A stretch of DNA of 50,529 nucleotides from Oscillospiraceae bacterium (GTDB lineage: Bacteria; Bacillota; Clostridia; Oscillospirales; Oscillospiraceae). This document shows, one piece after another, positions 9,153 through 17,895 of this stretch. A program made the translations under genes and the position numbers. The notes beneath the pieces are model-generated. The model had not been told where the DNA came from. It did not search any database and worked only from the letters and a program-made list of their open reading frames with translations. How positions within the stretch are numbered: the first letter of the stretch is position 1; every line of letters begins with the position of its first letter. Location: positions 1 through 50,529 of the forward strand of contig JAJPYE010000026.1 in the NCBI GenBank assembly GCA_021205095.1, read 5' to 3'.

Positions 9153-9185
9153 AAAAATCTGCCGGAGTTTTTCCGGCAGATTTTT
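9153..9185. terminator. Bidirectional terminator between convergent genes
   Basis: AAAAATCTGCCGGA (9153-9166) and its exact complement (9172-9185) with a 5-base loop. T runs appear on both strands. It overlaps the stop of the minus-strand toxin. Confidence 0.88.
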
Positions 9186-9516
9186 ATTTCAGCGTAAAGT
9201 CCTGTTTCAAAATCTGGATCCAGTCGCGCCGACCGTGGAGAAAGCGGATCACATGAACCCTTTTGTCCGCCTCGGATACGACATAAAACGCAAGATAACC
9301 CTGAATCACGATAAAACGAACGCCCCAGGAGGAAAGAATAGGGTCGTCAACAGGAGGGTTTCTTTTCGGAAAATCGGCCAGAGAATCAATGTCCTCTCTG
9401 GCCTTCACCAGCAGGCGGAAGGCGGCGTCCGGATTTAAAAGCGTGAATCGGATATAGCTGGCGGCGTCGTCCATATCCTGCAAGGCCCGGTTTGTTATGC
9501 GGATGCTGTAGCTCAT
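9184..9516 (-). CDS. RelE/ParE family toxin of the second TA pair
   Basis: A 110-residue RelE/ParE-fold protein (SIRITNRALQDMDDAASYIRF at the start, FPKRNPPVDDPILSSWGVRFIVIQGYLAFYVV in the middle, HVIRFLHGRRDWIQIL at the end). The HGRRDW turn is the usual position of conserved basic residues. The start overlaps the antitoxin stop by four bases. Paired with a Phd-type antitoxin, it matches the common YefM-YoeB/Phd-ParE arrangement. The sequence is clearly different from the toxin at 5246, so this is not a recent duplication. Confidence 0.9.
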   Translation of the reverse strand: MSYSIRITNRALQDMDDAASYIRFTLLNPDAAFRLLVKAREDIDSLADFPKRNPPVDDPILSSWGVRFIVIQGYLAFYVVSEADKRVHVIRFLHGRRDWIQILKQDFTLK

Positions 9517-9776
9517 GCCTGATATTTCCGCGTGAGTTCGTCCATCGCCTCCGGGAAGGGCTGTGTCCGTCCAGCGGCCACATCGTCCAAACCCTCCTGG
9601 AGAAGCCCATAAAGCTCCAGGCGGCCTGTGAGCCGCTCATAGGTTTCAACGCTCATTACTGCCAGATCCCCCTGGCCGTTCTTCGTGATGAAGACGGGTT
9701 CATGGTAAGTGTGGCAAAAGGTTGAAATCTCATTGTAGTTGTTTCTCAGGTCTGTGCTTGATTTGATGGTAGGCAT
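9513..9776 (-). CDS. Phd/YefM family antitoxin
   Basis: An 87-residue antitoxin. The N-terminal Phd/YefM domain is clear: MPTIKSSTDLRNNYNEISTFCH, then EPVFITKNGQGDLAVMSVETYERL. This domain forms the DNA-binding dimer. The tail (GLDDVAAGRTQPFPEAMDELTRKYQA) is the expected toxin-binding part. A strong GGAGGTGC site (9781-9788, read on the minus strand) precedes the start. An inverted repeat over the promoter is a plausible autoregulatory operator. Confidence 0.92.
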   Translation of the reverse strand: MPTIKSSTDLRNNYNEISTFCHTYHEPVFITKNGQGDLAVMSVETYERLTGRLELYGLLQEGLDDVAAGRTQPFPEAMDELTRKYQA

Positions 9777-9794
9777 AGATGCACCTCCTGTGGA

Positions 9795-9821
9795 TAAAGA
9801 AATTATACCCGAATTTCTTTA
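9795..9821. repeat. Operator-like inverted repeat at the Phd promoter
   Basis: TAAAGAAATT (9795-9804) and its exact complement (9812-9821), with 7 bases between. It covers the -10 box and spacer of the antitoxin promoter and is a likely site for antitoxin autorepression. Confidence 0.65.
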
Positions 9822-9830
9822 GTGTGTCAA
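9802..9830 (-). promoter_or_regulatory. Consensus sigma-A promoter of the Phd/RelE pair
   Basis: On the minus strand TTGACA (9830-9825), a 17-base spacer and TATAAT (9807-9802): a perfect consensus promoter. Just upstream is a second hairpin, ACACAGA-CTGT-TCTGTGT (9848-9865). Confidence 0.9.
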
Positions 9831-9921
9831 GACGGCGAGCTGATATTACACAGACTGTTCTGTGTCCGCCGCCGGGTTTTGAATATTTTACAATCTTGAC
9901 ATTTTCAGCGGTGGTTCAATG

Positions 9922-9951
9922 TGTTATAATAACGGCAGGACGTTATTATAA
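9922..9951 (+). promoter_or_regulatory. Extended -10 promoter within an 11-bp inverted repeat, before yfmF
   Basis: TGTTATAAT (9922-9930) is an extended -10 box. TTATAATAACG (9924-9934) and its exact complement (9941-9951) form an inverted repeat over it. TTGACA at 9896 is 23 bases away, too far for a standard -35. A second extended -10 (TGATATAAT) ends at 10019. Between them a hairpin is closed by CTTGC (9967-9971) and GCAAG (9993-9997), with GCCC-TTC-GGGC inside. Otherwise 9831-10086 holds nothing I recognise. Confidence 0.55.
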
Positions 9952-10086
9952 TTGGATTATAATCATCTTGCTCCTGCCCTTCGGGCGGAACCGCAAGACA
10001 TGATACAACATGATATAATAAACTACAAGTAAGCTTAAAGCGGGCGGGACGGCTGCGACGGGTTCCGCCGTGCGGGAGGAGATACT

Positions 10087-11382
10087 ATGCAGCGAACGCG
10101 CAAGGAAATCCTGCCGGGCGTATACCTGACGGGTTTGCAAACGGATAAATTCAAAACGGGGCTTATCACCATCAGCTTTCTGACCCGGCTGAACCGGGAG
10201 AACGCGGCCATGAACGCGCTGATTCCCAGCGTTTTGCGCCGGGGGACGGCGCGGCACCCGGATATGGACGCCCTGGCCGCCCGGCTGGACGGGCTTTATG
10301 GGGCGCGGCTGGAGCCGATCGTCCGCAAGCTGGGGGAGATCCAGTGCGTGGGCTTCTGGGCCGATTTCGTGGACGGGGCCTATTTGCCGGAAAATGCCGG
10401 GGCGGATCAGTTGGAGCAGATGACGGAGCTGCTGGGAGAGGTAATCCTGGCCCCCAACACCAGGGGCGGCCTGCTGCGGCCTGAATATGTGGAGGGGGAA
10501 AAGGAAAAGCTTTTAGAGTGTATCCGCGGTCGCGTCAACGATAAAATCGAATACAGCCGCTATCGGCTGACGGAGCTGATGTGCGCGACGGAAGCATACG
10601 GCGTGGACACCCTGGGAACGGAGGATACGGCGGAGAATATCCGCTATGAGACCCTGACCCGGCGGTATAAGGCCCTGCTGGCCACGTCCCCGGTGGAGAT
10701 TTTCTATTGTGGCCGGGAGGACTTCGACCGGGTGGCCCAGGCCATGAGGCGCGCGCTGGACGCCCTGCCCCGCGGGGAGATCGATTACGACATGGGTACG
10801 GACATCCGCATGAACGCCCTGGAGGATCATGTGCGGGTGTATACGGAGACCATGGACGTGGGCCAGGGAAAGCTGGCCATCGGCTATCGGCTGGGTTCCT
10901 GCATGGAGGAGCCGGATATGGCTGCCATCCATGTGATGAACGGGGTGTTCGGCGGGGGCGTGTCCTCCAAGCTCTTCATGAACGTGCGGGAGCGGCTTCA
11001 CCTGTGCTACTTCGCCAGCTCCGGGGTGGACGTGCATAAGGGCCTGATGTATGTCATCAGCGGCATCGACCCGCAAAATTACGAGACCGCCCTGGGAGAA
11101 ATCAACCGTCAGCTCCAGGATATGCGGGACGGAAACATTACGGAGGAGGAGCTGTCCTCCGCCAAGCTTACCCTTGTCAGCGACCTGAAAAGCGTGACGG
11201 AAAGCGCCGCCCAGATGGAGGGCTTTTGGCTGGGCCAGAATCTGCGGGGCCTGGACTACGGGCCGGAGGAGCTGGCAGCCCTGGTGGAGATGGTGACGCG
11301 GGAGGATGTGGTAAACGTGGCCTCCGGCATCGAGTGCGACATGGTGTATTTCCTGCGGGACGAGGAGGACGAGCATGAATAA
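10087..11382 (+). CDS. yfmF: M16-family peptidase-like protein YfmF
   Basis: A 431-residue M16 (insulinase/pitrilysin-like) protein lacking the HxxEH zinc motif. It is the inactive-type partner of the next gene's product. Family features include NALIPSVLRRGTARHPDMDALAARLDGLYGARL near the start and the second M16 half, HVMNGVFGGGVSSKLFMNVRERLHLCYFASS. In Bacillus subtilis the YfmF/YfmH pair is linked to the 5-aminopentanol modification of EF-P; whether that pathway exists here is not visible. The start is backed by GGGAGGAG 7 bases upstream. It overlaps yfmH by 8 bases. Confidence 0.9.
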   Translation: MQRTRKEILPGVYLTGLQTDKFKTGLITISFLTRLNRENAAMNALIPSVLRRGTARHPDMDALAARLDGLYGARLEPIVRKLGEIQCVGFWADFVDGAYLPENAGADQLEQMTELLGEVILAPNTRGGLLRPEYVEGEKEKLLECIRGRVNDKIEYSRYRLTELMCATEAYGVDTLGTEDTAENIRYETLTRRYKALLATSPVEIFYCGREDFDRVAQAMRRALDALPRGEIDYDMGTDIRMNALEDHVRVYTETMDVGQGKLAIGYRLGSCMEEPDMAAIHVMNGVFGGGVSSKLFMNVRERLHLCYFASSGVDVHKGLMYVISGIDPQNYETALGEINRQLQDMRDGNITEEELSSAKLTLVSDLKSVTESAAQMEGFWLGQNLRGLDYGPEELAALVEMVTREDVVNVASGIECDMVYFLRDEEDEHE

Positions 11383-12649
11383 GACAGAATATGCCTCCCT
11401 CGGCGAGGTATTATATACGGGAACGCTTCCCAACGGCCTGCAAATCCGCGTGCTGCCAAAGCCGGGGTTCAGCCGCCGCTTCGCGGTGTTCGCCACGAAT
11501 TACGGCGGGGCCGACCGGCGCTTCGTTCTGAACGGGCAGACGGTGGATACCCCGGCGGGCGTGGCGCATTATCTGGAACACAAGATGTTCGACACCCCGG
11601 AGGGGGACGCCCTGATGAAGATGAGCGCCACCGGGGCCAATCCCAACGCCTTCACCTCCACGTCCATGACCGCCTATCACTTCGATTGCACCCAGCGGTT
11701 TGAGGAAAATCTGAAAACCCTGCTGTCCTTTGTGTCGGTTCCCTATTTCACGGAGGAGAGCGTGGAAAAGGAGCGGGGCATCATCGGCCAGGAGATCCGT
11801 ATGTGCGAGGATGGCCCGGATTATGCCATATATATGGATCTGATGCGGCTGCTGTTCGCCGACGGCCCCCTGCGGGATTCCGTGGCGGGAACGGTGGAAT
11901 CCATCCAGCATATCACGCCCCAGGTGCTGTATGACTGCCATAAGGTGTTTTATCACCCCTGCAATATGGCGCTGTGTGTGGTGGGGGACGTAGACCCGGA
12001 GCAGGTGGAGCGCCTGGCCGGGGAGATCCTGACCGCAGAGACCGCCGTGCCGCCTGGCCGGGATTACGGCCCGGAGGAGGGCCTGGAGCCGACCGAGCTT
12101 TATCACGAGCGGGTCATGGAGGTCTCCGCGCCCCAGTTTCTGGCGGGGCTGAAGCTTGGCCCTCACGGGCGGGGGCCGGAGGAGCTGCGGGATCGGCTGA
12201 CCGGGGCGCTGGCGCTGCGGTGCCTGTGCGGGCGCAGCTCGCCCCTGTATCTGCGGCTGTATGCTGAGGGGCTGCTGAACGATACCTTTGATTACAGCAT
12301 CGAGCAGGCCGCCGGGCAGAGCATCCTGTCCCTGGGCGGCGAGAGCCGGAGCTGGCAGACCGTGTTGGAGGAGCTGAACGGGGAACTGGAGCGCGTTGAT
12401 GCCGGGGGGCTTGACGAGGAGCTGTTCCAGCGGCAGAAACGGGCCTCCATCGGCGGTCATGTCCGGGCGCTGAATAATTTCTACTCCATGGCGGTCGGCC
12501 AGGCGGAGGGCTGCTTCGTGGGATACCAGCCCCTGGACATAACGTCTGTGCTGAACACCATCACCTGTCAGGATGTTTCCGGCTGGCTGACAGATCATCT
12601 GGCCGGGCGGCCTATGGCCGTGTCCGTCATTAAACCGAAGGAGGACTGA
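11375..12649 (+). CDS. yfmH: M16-family metallopeptidase YfmH
   Basis: A 424-residue M16 peptidase with the active HxxEH motif, GVAHYLEHKMFD near residue 61. It continues ANPNAFTSTSMTAYHFDC, the usual substrate-cleft region, and the downstream glutamate in VEKERGIIGQEIRM. It presumably forms a heterodimer with YfmF, with which it overlaps. The next gene, lgt, follows after 6 bases, so all three are one operon. Confidence 0.92.
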   Translation: MNKTEYASLGEVLYTGTLPNGLQIRVLPKPGFSRRFAVFATNYGGADRRFVLNGQTVDTPAGVAHYLEHKMFDTPEGDALMKMSATGANPNAFTSTSMTAYHFDCTQRFEENLKTLLSFVSVPYFTEESVEKERGIIGQEIRMCEDGPDYAIYMDLMRLLFADGPLRDSVAGTVESIQHITPQVLYDCHKVFYHPCNMALCVVGDVDPEQVERLAGEILTAETAVPPGRDYGPEEGLEPTELYHERVMEVSAPQFLAGLKLGPHGRGPEELRDRLTGALALRCLCGRSSPLYLRLYAEGLLNDTFDYSIEQAAGQSILSLGGESRSWQTVLEELNGELERVDAGGLDEELFQRQKRASIGGHVRALNNFYSMAVGQAEGCFVGYQPLDITSVLNTITCQDVSGWLTDHLAGRPMAVSVIKPKED

Positions 12650-12655
12650 ACTGCT

Positions 12656-13657
12656 ATGTCATCAGCGTCAATTTCCTTCCCCTTTCTGGGGGACTGGTCC
12701 ATAAACCCATCCAATTCCTTTGTGCTGTTCGGGCATACCTTCTATTGGTATGGGGTCATCATCGCCTGCGGTTTTTTGCTGGCGGTGGCCTATTGCTTTC
12801 ATCGGTGCCGGGAATTTGGCATCAGCCAGGACGACCTGACGGACAATCTGCTGTTCGCCGTTCCCATCGCCATCATCGGCGCCAGGGCATACTATGTGCT
12901 GTTTAACCTGGATAACTATCACTCCTTCTGGGACGCCTGCAAGATCTGGGAGGGCGGCCTCGCCATTTACGGCGGCGTCATCGCGGCGGTGATCACCGTG
13001 CTGGTGGTCTGCCGGGTGAAGAAAATCTCCCCGCTGGCGGTACTGGACACGGTCAGCTTCGGCCTTCTCATCGGCCAGAGCATAGGCCGCTGGGGAAACT
13101 TCATGAACCGGGAGGCCTATGGCTATGAGACGGATGCCTTCTGCCGCATGGGGCTGACCCTGAACGGGGAGACCATCTATGTCCATCCCACCTTCCTGTA
13201 TGAATCCCTGTGGAACGCCGTGGGCTTTGTGCTGCTGCACGTTCTGTCCAAAAAGACCAAGCGGAAATTCGACGGGCAGTATTTTCTGTATTATCTGGCC
13301 TGGTACGGCCTGGGCCGCTCCTGGATAGAGGGCCTGCGGACGGATTCGCTTTACATAGGCGGTACCGGCATCCGCGTTTCACAGCTTCTGGCTATTATGA
13401 CCTTCCTGGCCTCGGTGATTATCCTGGTGGTCGTACTCCGTTCCGGGCGCTGCAAGCCGGAAAACCTGTGGGTGAATAAGGTGTCCCTGGCTGCTGCCGG
13501 GGAGGCGGAGACTGCCGAGGCGGAGGCTCCCGTGCAGGAGACCGAGCCGTCCACGCCGGGTACAAACGTCATTCAGGAGATGGAGGACATTGTCTTTGGC
13601 GAGCAGGAGGATGAGGAGCTGCCGGAGCAGGAGAATGATGGAGAGCAGGAATCGTAA
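12656..13657 (+). CDS. lgt: Prolipoprotein diacylglyceryl transferase Lgt
   Basis: An inner-membrane enzyme that moves diacylglycerol from phosphatidylglycerol to the lipobox cysteine of prelipoproteins. It is a multi-pass protein with the Lgt signature GRWGNFMNREAYG near residue 144, the early HTFYWYGVIIACGFL segment, and a family-typical HPTFLYESLWN region. At 333 residues it is longer than usual. The last 65 or so residues are an added cytoplasmic acidic tail (EAETAEAEAPVQETEP, then EDEELPEQENDGEQES). GGAGGA lies upstream inside the end of yfmH. The lipoprotein phosphatase at 21568 is one likely substrate. Confidence 0.95.
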   Translation: MSSASISFPFLGDWSINPSNSFVLFGHTFYWYGVIIACGFLLAVAYCFHRCREFGISQDDLTDNLLFAVPIAIIGARAYYVLFNLDNYHSFWDACKIWEGGLAIYGGVIAAVITVLVVCRVKKISPLAVLDTVSFGLLIGQSIGRWGNFMNREAYGYETDAFCRMGLTLNGETIYVHPTFLYESLWNAVGFVLLHVLSKKTKRKFDGQYFLYYLAWYGLGRSWIEGLRTDSLYIGGTGIRVSQLLAIMTFLASVIILVVVLRSGRCKPENLWVNKVSLAAAGEAETAEAEAPVQETEPSTPGTNVIQEMEDIVFGEQEDEELPEQENDGEQES

Positions 13658-13724
13658 AAGGGGACGGCCCCTATCAAAGACGAAGGTTTTTAGCGACAAA
13701 ATCACTATAAGGAGGCTTATGTTC

Positions 13725-14459
13725 ATGTCCGATTCTAATGATTTCAAGGGAAAAGCCGGCACGTTTGCGTCCAGAGCAGCCGGGATGGCGAGGGGCCTTG
13801 CGGCCCGCACCAAGCAGCTTGGCCGGGCGGCCAAGCTGAACATGGACATTGCCAGCGAGAAGGACGCCATCCGCCGAACCTATGAGGAGATGGGGCGGCT
13901 GTATTATGAAAATCACCGGGACGCGCCGGAGGGCCTGCTGGCCCATGCCTGTCAGTCTATCGACGCCTCTATGGCCGCTATCGCCGCCATGGAGGAGGAG
14001 ATCGAACAGCTCCGGGAGAAGGGCGAGGAGACGCCTGCGGAGGATTTCCAGACCGTTGTAGACCAGACGGAGGCCGAGGCTGTCAGCCAGGAGCCGGAGG
14101 AGGAGTCCGAGGAGCCTGACATCGAGGTGGAGATCGAGATCGATCCGTCCTCCGATGCGTCCGGCGAGGGCCTGGAGATTGAGATCGAAGTTCCCGCTGA
14201 AGAGGAGCCTGCCGAGGAGGAACCCGTCGAGGAATCCGCCGGGGAAGAGTTTCTCGGAGAAGAATCCGCCGAAGAGGAACCTGCCGAAGAGGAGTTTTTC
14301 GAAGAGGAGTTCGTTGAGGAAGCACCGACCGAAGAGCCTGCTGTGGAGGAGGAGTTTGTCCCGCAGGAGGAAGACGCCGCCGAGGAGCCTTTCGGGGAGG
14401 AGGCTCCCGAAGAAATCCCCGCCGAGGACGAGCCGGTGGAACCGGCCATTGAGGAATGA
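13725..14459 (+). CDS. Unrecognised coiled-coil protein with a long acidic repeat tail
   Basis: 244 residues, no signal peptide or membrane helix. Residues 1-110 are helical: a basic, Ala/Gly/Arg-rich opening (KGKAGTFASRAAGMARGLAARTKQLGRAAKL), then heptad-like helices (EKDAIRRTYEEMGRLYYEN, MAAIAAMEEEIEQLREKGEE). The rest is almost wholly acidic repeats of PAEEEPVEE, EEEFFEEEF and EIEIE type. I chose the ATG at 13725, nine bases after AAGGAGG; the ATG at 13719 is only 3 bases from it. Helical YtxH/DUF-type Clostridial proteins look alike in the first half, but I assign no function. It follows lgt and shares with it a Glu-rich C-terminus. Confidence 0.75.
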   Translation: MSDSNDFKGKAGTFASRAAGMARGLAARTKQLGRAAKLNMDIASEKDAIRRTYEEMGRLYYENHRDAPEGLLAHACQSIDASMAAIAAMEEEIEQLREKGEETPAEDFQTVVDQTEAEAVSQEPEEESEEPDIEVEIEIDPSSDASGEGLEIEIEVPAEEEPAEEEPVEESAGEEFLGEESAEEEPAEEEFFEEEFVEEAPTEEPAVEEEFVPQEEDAAEEPFGEEAPEEIPAEDEPVEPAIEE

Positions 14460-14468
14460 AGCCTTTTC

Positions 14469-14495
14469 GCTCCCCTGTCGGACAGACAGGGGAGC
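14469..14495 (+). terminator. Strong hairpin after the acidic coiled-coil gene
   Basis: GCTCCCCTGTC (14469-14479), loop GGACA, exact complement (14485-14495). There is no T tract, so it may be a weak terminator or an mRNA 3' stabiliser. Confidence 0.55.
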
Positions 14496-14566
14496 AAGCT
14501 CTGATTCAGTTATAAAACCCATACGGTGTGGGATACTATAACAAAGAAACAGCGGAGGTATGCGTG

Positions 14567-16939
14567 ATGAATTATCATAAGGAATTTGCGCCCACGGAGA
14601 CCATGCTGGAGAGCATGGATATGTATTGGCGGGCGGCAAATTATCTGTCCGCAGGACAGCTTTATCTGCTGGACGACCCGCTGCTGCGGCGGCCATTGCA
14701 GGAGACTGACTTCAAAAAGAAAATCGTGGGTCACTGGGGTACCGTTCCCGGCCAGAACTTCATATACACCCATCTGAACCGGGTCATCCGGGCTTACGAC
14801 CTGGACATGATTTATCTCTCCGGCCCCGGCCACGGGGGCAACGCCATGGTGGCCCAGGACTGGCTGGACGGCAGCTATACAGAGGTATACCCCAACATCA
14901 CCCAGGACGAGGAGGGCATGGCGAAGCTGTTCCGCCAGTTTTCCTTCCCCGGCGGCATCCCATCCCATGTGGCCCCGGAAACCCCCGGTTCCATCCATGA
15001 GGGAGGCGAGCTGGGCTATTCCCTGGCCCACGCCTTTGGCGCGGTGGCGGATAACCCCGGCCTGATCGCCGCCTGCGTGGTGGGAGACGGGGAGGCGGAG
15101 ACCGGCCCCCTGGCAACCTGCTGGCATCTCAATAAATTCACCGACCCCCGCACCGACGGGGCGGTGCTGCCCATTCTGCATCTGAACGGCTATAAAATCG
15201 CAAACCCCACTGTGCTGTCCCGCATCTCCCACGAGGAGCTGGAGCAGTTCTTCCGGGGCTGCGGCTGGACGCCCCTTTTTGTGGAGGGGGACGACCCCGC
15301 CCAAATGCACCGGGCCATGGCGGAGACCCTGGACACGGCCATCGAGTCCATCCTGACTGCCCAGGAGCGGGCGCGCCGGAACGGGGACGGCAGCCGTGTG
15401 CGCTGGCCTATGATCGTGCTGCGCACGCCGAAGGGCTGGACAGGCCCGGCGGTGGTGGACGGCCAGCAGGTTGAGGGAACCTTCCGGGCCCATCAGGTAC
15501 CCATCCCGGCGGACACGCCGGAGCATCTGGCCCAGATTGAGAGCTGGCTCCGCTCCTACAGGCCGGAGGAGCTGTTCGACGACAGCGGCGCGCCCATCCA
15601 GCGGCTGAGGGATCTGCCCCCCAAGGGCAATGCCCGCATGGGGGCGAACCCCCACGCAAACGGCGGTCTGCTGCTGCACGATTTGCGCCTGCCGGATTTC
15701 CGGGACTACGGCGCGGAGGTTCCCGCCCCCGGCGCGGTGGAGGGGGAGGATATGCGGTACCTGGGCGCCTTCGTCCGGGACATCTTCGCCCTGAACCGGG
15801 AGAGCCGGAACTTCCGGGTATTCGGCCCGGATGAGACCATGTCCAACCGCCTGGGCGCGGCCTTCGAGGAGACGGGCCGGGACTGGAACGCGGACATCAT
15901 CGACGGGGACGAGTACCTTTCCCAGGATGGGCGCATCATGGATTCCATGCTGTCCGAGCACGTCTGCGAGGGTATGCTGGAGGGGTACCTGCTCACGGGC
16001 CGTCACGGCTTTTTCAACTCCTACGAGGCGTTTATCCGCATTGTGGACAGCATGGTCTCCCAGCACGCCAAGTGGCTGAAGGTCTGCCATCAGCTCCCCT
16101 GGCGGCAGAAAATCGCCAGCCTGAACTTCGTCCTGGCCTCCAACGTCTGGCAGCAGGATCATAACGGCTTCACCCATCAGGATCCCGGCTTTTTGGATCA
16201 TGTGGCCAACAAAAAAGCGGACGTGGTGCGGCTGTATCTGCCCCCGGACGGAAACTGCTTGCTGTCCGTGTTCGACCACTGTATACGGAGCAGAGATTAT
16301 GTAAACGTAATCGTGGCCTCCAAGCACCCCCGGCCCCAGTGGCTCACCATGGAGCGGGCGGTGAAGCACTGCACAGAGGGCATCGGCATCTGGCAGTGGG
16401 CCTCCACCGACGCGGGGCAGGAGCCGGACATCATCATGGCCTGCTGCGGGGAGACGCCCACCCTGGAGACCCTGGCCGCGGTCACCATTTTGCACAACGC
16501 CTTCCCGGAGCTGAAAATCCGGGTGGTGAACGTGGTGGATCTAATGCGCCTGCAATCCGACACCCAGCACCCCCACGGCCTGTCCGACCGGGATTATGAT
16601 ATGCTGTTCACCACCGACCGGCCTATCGTGTTTGCCTTCCACGGCTATCCCAGCCTGATACACGAGCTGACCTACCGCCGGAAGAACAAGCACCTCCACG
16701 TCCGGGGTTATATCGAGGAGGGTACCATCACCACCCCCTTTGATATGCGGGTGCTGAATAACATTGACCGCTTCCACCTTGTGCTGACCGCCCTGCAAAA
16801 CCTGGACTGCCTCGGAAACCGCAGCGCGGCCCTGGCCCAGCAGATGAAGGATAAGCTGGTGGAGCATCGGCAGTATATCTCAAAGCATGGGATAGATATG
16901 CCGGAGATTATTGACTGGAAATGGCAGGCGCTGACTTAA
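14567..16939 (+). CDS. xfp: Phosphoketolase (xylulose-5-P/fructose-6-P)
   Basis: A 790-residue thiamine-diphosphate enzyme splitting xylulose-5-phosphate (and often fructose-6-phosphate) with phosphate into acetyl-phosphate and glyceraldehyde-3-phosphate or erythrose-4-phosphate. Signatures: [18 protein letters not shown] and [19 protein letters not shown] at the start, [15 protein letters not shown], the ThDP/Mg motif [11 protein letters not shown], and later [19 protein letters not shown] and [14 protein letters not shown]. The length is typical. I start at ATG 14567, 8 bases after GGAGG; an in-frame ATG 13 codons earlier has no such site. It gives acetyl-phosphate (then ATP or acetate) from pentoses. 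Confidence 0.97.
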   Translation: MNYHKEFAPTETMLESMDMYWRAANYLSAGQLYLLDDPLLRRPLQETDFKKKIVGHWGTVPGQNFIYTHLNRVIRAYDLDMIYLSGPGHGGNAMVAQDWLDGSYTEVYPNITQDEEGMAKLFRQFSFPGGIPSHVAPETPGSIHEGGELGYSLAHAFGAVADNPGLIAACVVGDGEAETGPLATCWHLNKFTDPRTDGAVLPILHLNGYKIANPTVLSRISHEELEQFFRGCGWTPLFVEGDDPAQMHRAMAETLDTAIESILTAQERARRNGDGSRVRWPMIVLRTPKGWTGPAVVDGQQVEGTFRAHQVPIPADTPEHLAQIESWLRSYRPEELFDDSGAPIQRLRDLPPKGNARMGANPHANGGLLLHDLRLPDFRDYGAEVPAPGAVEGEDMRYLGAFVRDIFALNRESRNFRVFGPDETMSNRLGAAFEETGRDWNADIIDGDEYLSQDGRIMDSMLSEHVCEGMLEGYLLTGRHGFFNSYEAFIRIVDSMVSQHAKWLKVCHQLPWRQKIASLNFVLASNVWQQDHNGFTHQDPGFLDHVANKKADVVRLYLPPDGNCLLSVFDHCIRSRDYVNVIVASKHPRPQWLTMERAVKHCTEGIGIWQWASTDAGQEPDIIMACCGETPTLETLAAVTILHNAFPELKIRVVNVVDLMRLQSDTQHPHGLSDRDYDMLFTTDRPIVFAFHGYPSLIHELTYRRKNKHLHVRGYIEEGTITTPFDMRVLNNIDRFHLVLTALQNLDCLGNRSAALAQQMKDKLVEHRQYISKHGIDMPEIIDWKWQALT

Positions 16940-16971
16940 CAGACAAACTGGAATGAACGAGGTAAACAGAT

Positions 16972-17895
16972 ATGGACTGGCTTGAAATCTCCATTGACGC
17001 CCACGGGGAGCCGGAGGCGGTGTGCGACACTCTGACCGGCCTGGGGGCGGAGGGCTTTGTCATTCAGGACGAGGCGGACTTTCACAGCTTTCTGGAAAAC
17101 AACACCCAATACTGGGACTTCGTGGACGACGACCTGGCCCAGTCCTTTTCCGGCGCCAGCCGGGTGAAGCTGTGGCTTTCCGACGACGAGGAGGGCCGGG
17201 CCATGATCGCCCAGATGGAAAAGCTGGGTCTGGCCCCCGCCGTGCGCCAGGTCTCCGACGCAGATTGGGAGAACAACTGGCGGGACTATTACCGCCCCAT
17301 CGAGATTGGGGAGCGGCTGGTGATCGTCCCCCAGTGGCAGGAATATGACGGCGACCGCACCCCGGTGCTGCTTGACCCCGGCCTGCTCTTCGGCACGGGA
17401 GATCATCCCACCACCAAGCTGTGTCTGACCGCCGTGGAGCGGTACGCTGTCCCCGGCTGCCGGGTGCTGGATCTGGGCTGCGGCAGCGGGATATTGGGCA
17501 TCGCCGCCGCCGTGCTGGGGGCCGGGCCTGTGACGGCGGCGGACGTGGACGAAAAGGCCCCGGACATCGTCCGTTCTAACGCCGCCTTAAACGGCGTGGA
17601 GGGCGCCTTCACGATTTATGTGGGGGACGTGGTGGCAAGCGGACGCCTGCGGCAGAAGCTGGGAACAGGCTTCGGCCTGGTGCTGGCGAACATCGTGGCG
17701 GATGTGATCATTCCCCTGGCCCCCTTCGTCCCGGCGCTTCTGGCGTCGGACGGGGTGTTCGTCTGCTCCGGCATCATCGACGGAAGGGAGGAGGACACTG
17801 CCGCCGCCCTGACCGAAGCGGGGCTTCAAATACAGGAGCATCGGCAGGAGCAGGAATGGCACTGCTTCATCTGCACAAAGGAGAACGACCAATGA
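16972..17895 (+). CDS. prmA: Ribosomal protein L11 methyltransferase PrmA
   Basis: A 307-residue SAM-dependent methyltransferase that trimethylates ribosomal protein L11. The N-terminal substrate-binding domain (WLEISIDAHGEPEAVCDTLTGLGAEGFVIQD, EDWEN-like DADWENNWRDYYRPIEIG) is followed by the Rossmann domain: LLFGTGDHPTTKLCL, motif I VLDLGCGSGILGIAAAVLGA, acidic AADVDEKA, and the NPPY-like VLANIVADVI. It overlaps the next gene by ATGA. Confidence 0.95.
   Translation: MDWLEISIDAHGEPEAVCDTLTGLGAEGFVIQDEADFHSFLENNTQYWDFVDDDLAQSFSGASRVKLWLSDDEEGRAMIAQMEKLGLAPAVRQVSDADWENNWRDYYRPIEIGERLVIVPQWQEYDGDRTPVLLDPGLLFGTGDHPTTKLCLTAVERYAVPGCRVLDLGCGSGILGIAAAVLGAGPVTAADVDEKAPDIVRSNAALNGVEGAFTIYVGDVVASGRLRQKLGTGFGLVLANIVADVIIPLAPFVPALLASDGVFVCSGIIDGREEDTAAALTEAGLQIQEHRQEQEWHCFICTKENDQ

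Noticed and set aside
9896-9930. TTGACA/TATAAT as a standard promoter for yfmF
   Set aside because: The spacer is 23 bases, too long; the extended -10 alone is the better reading.
14510-16495. Long minus-strand frame opposite phosphoketolase
   Set aside because: Antisense shadow of a clear, full-length enzyme.
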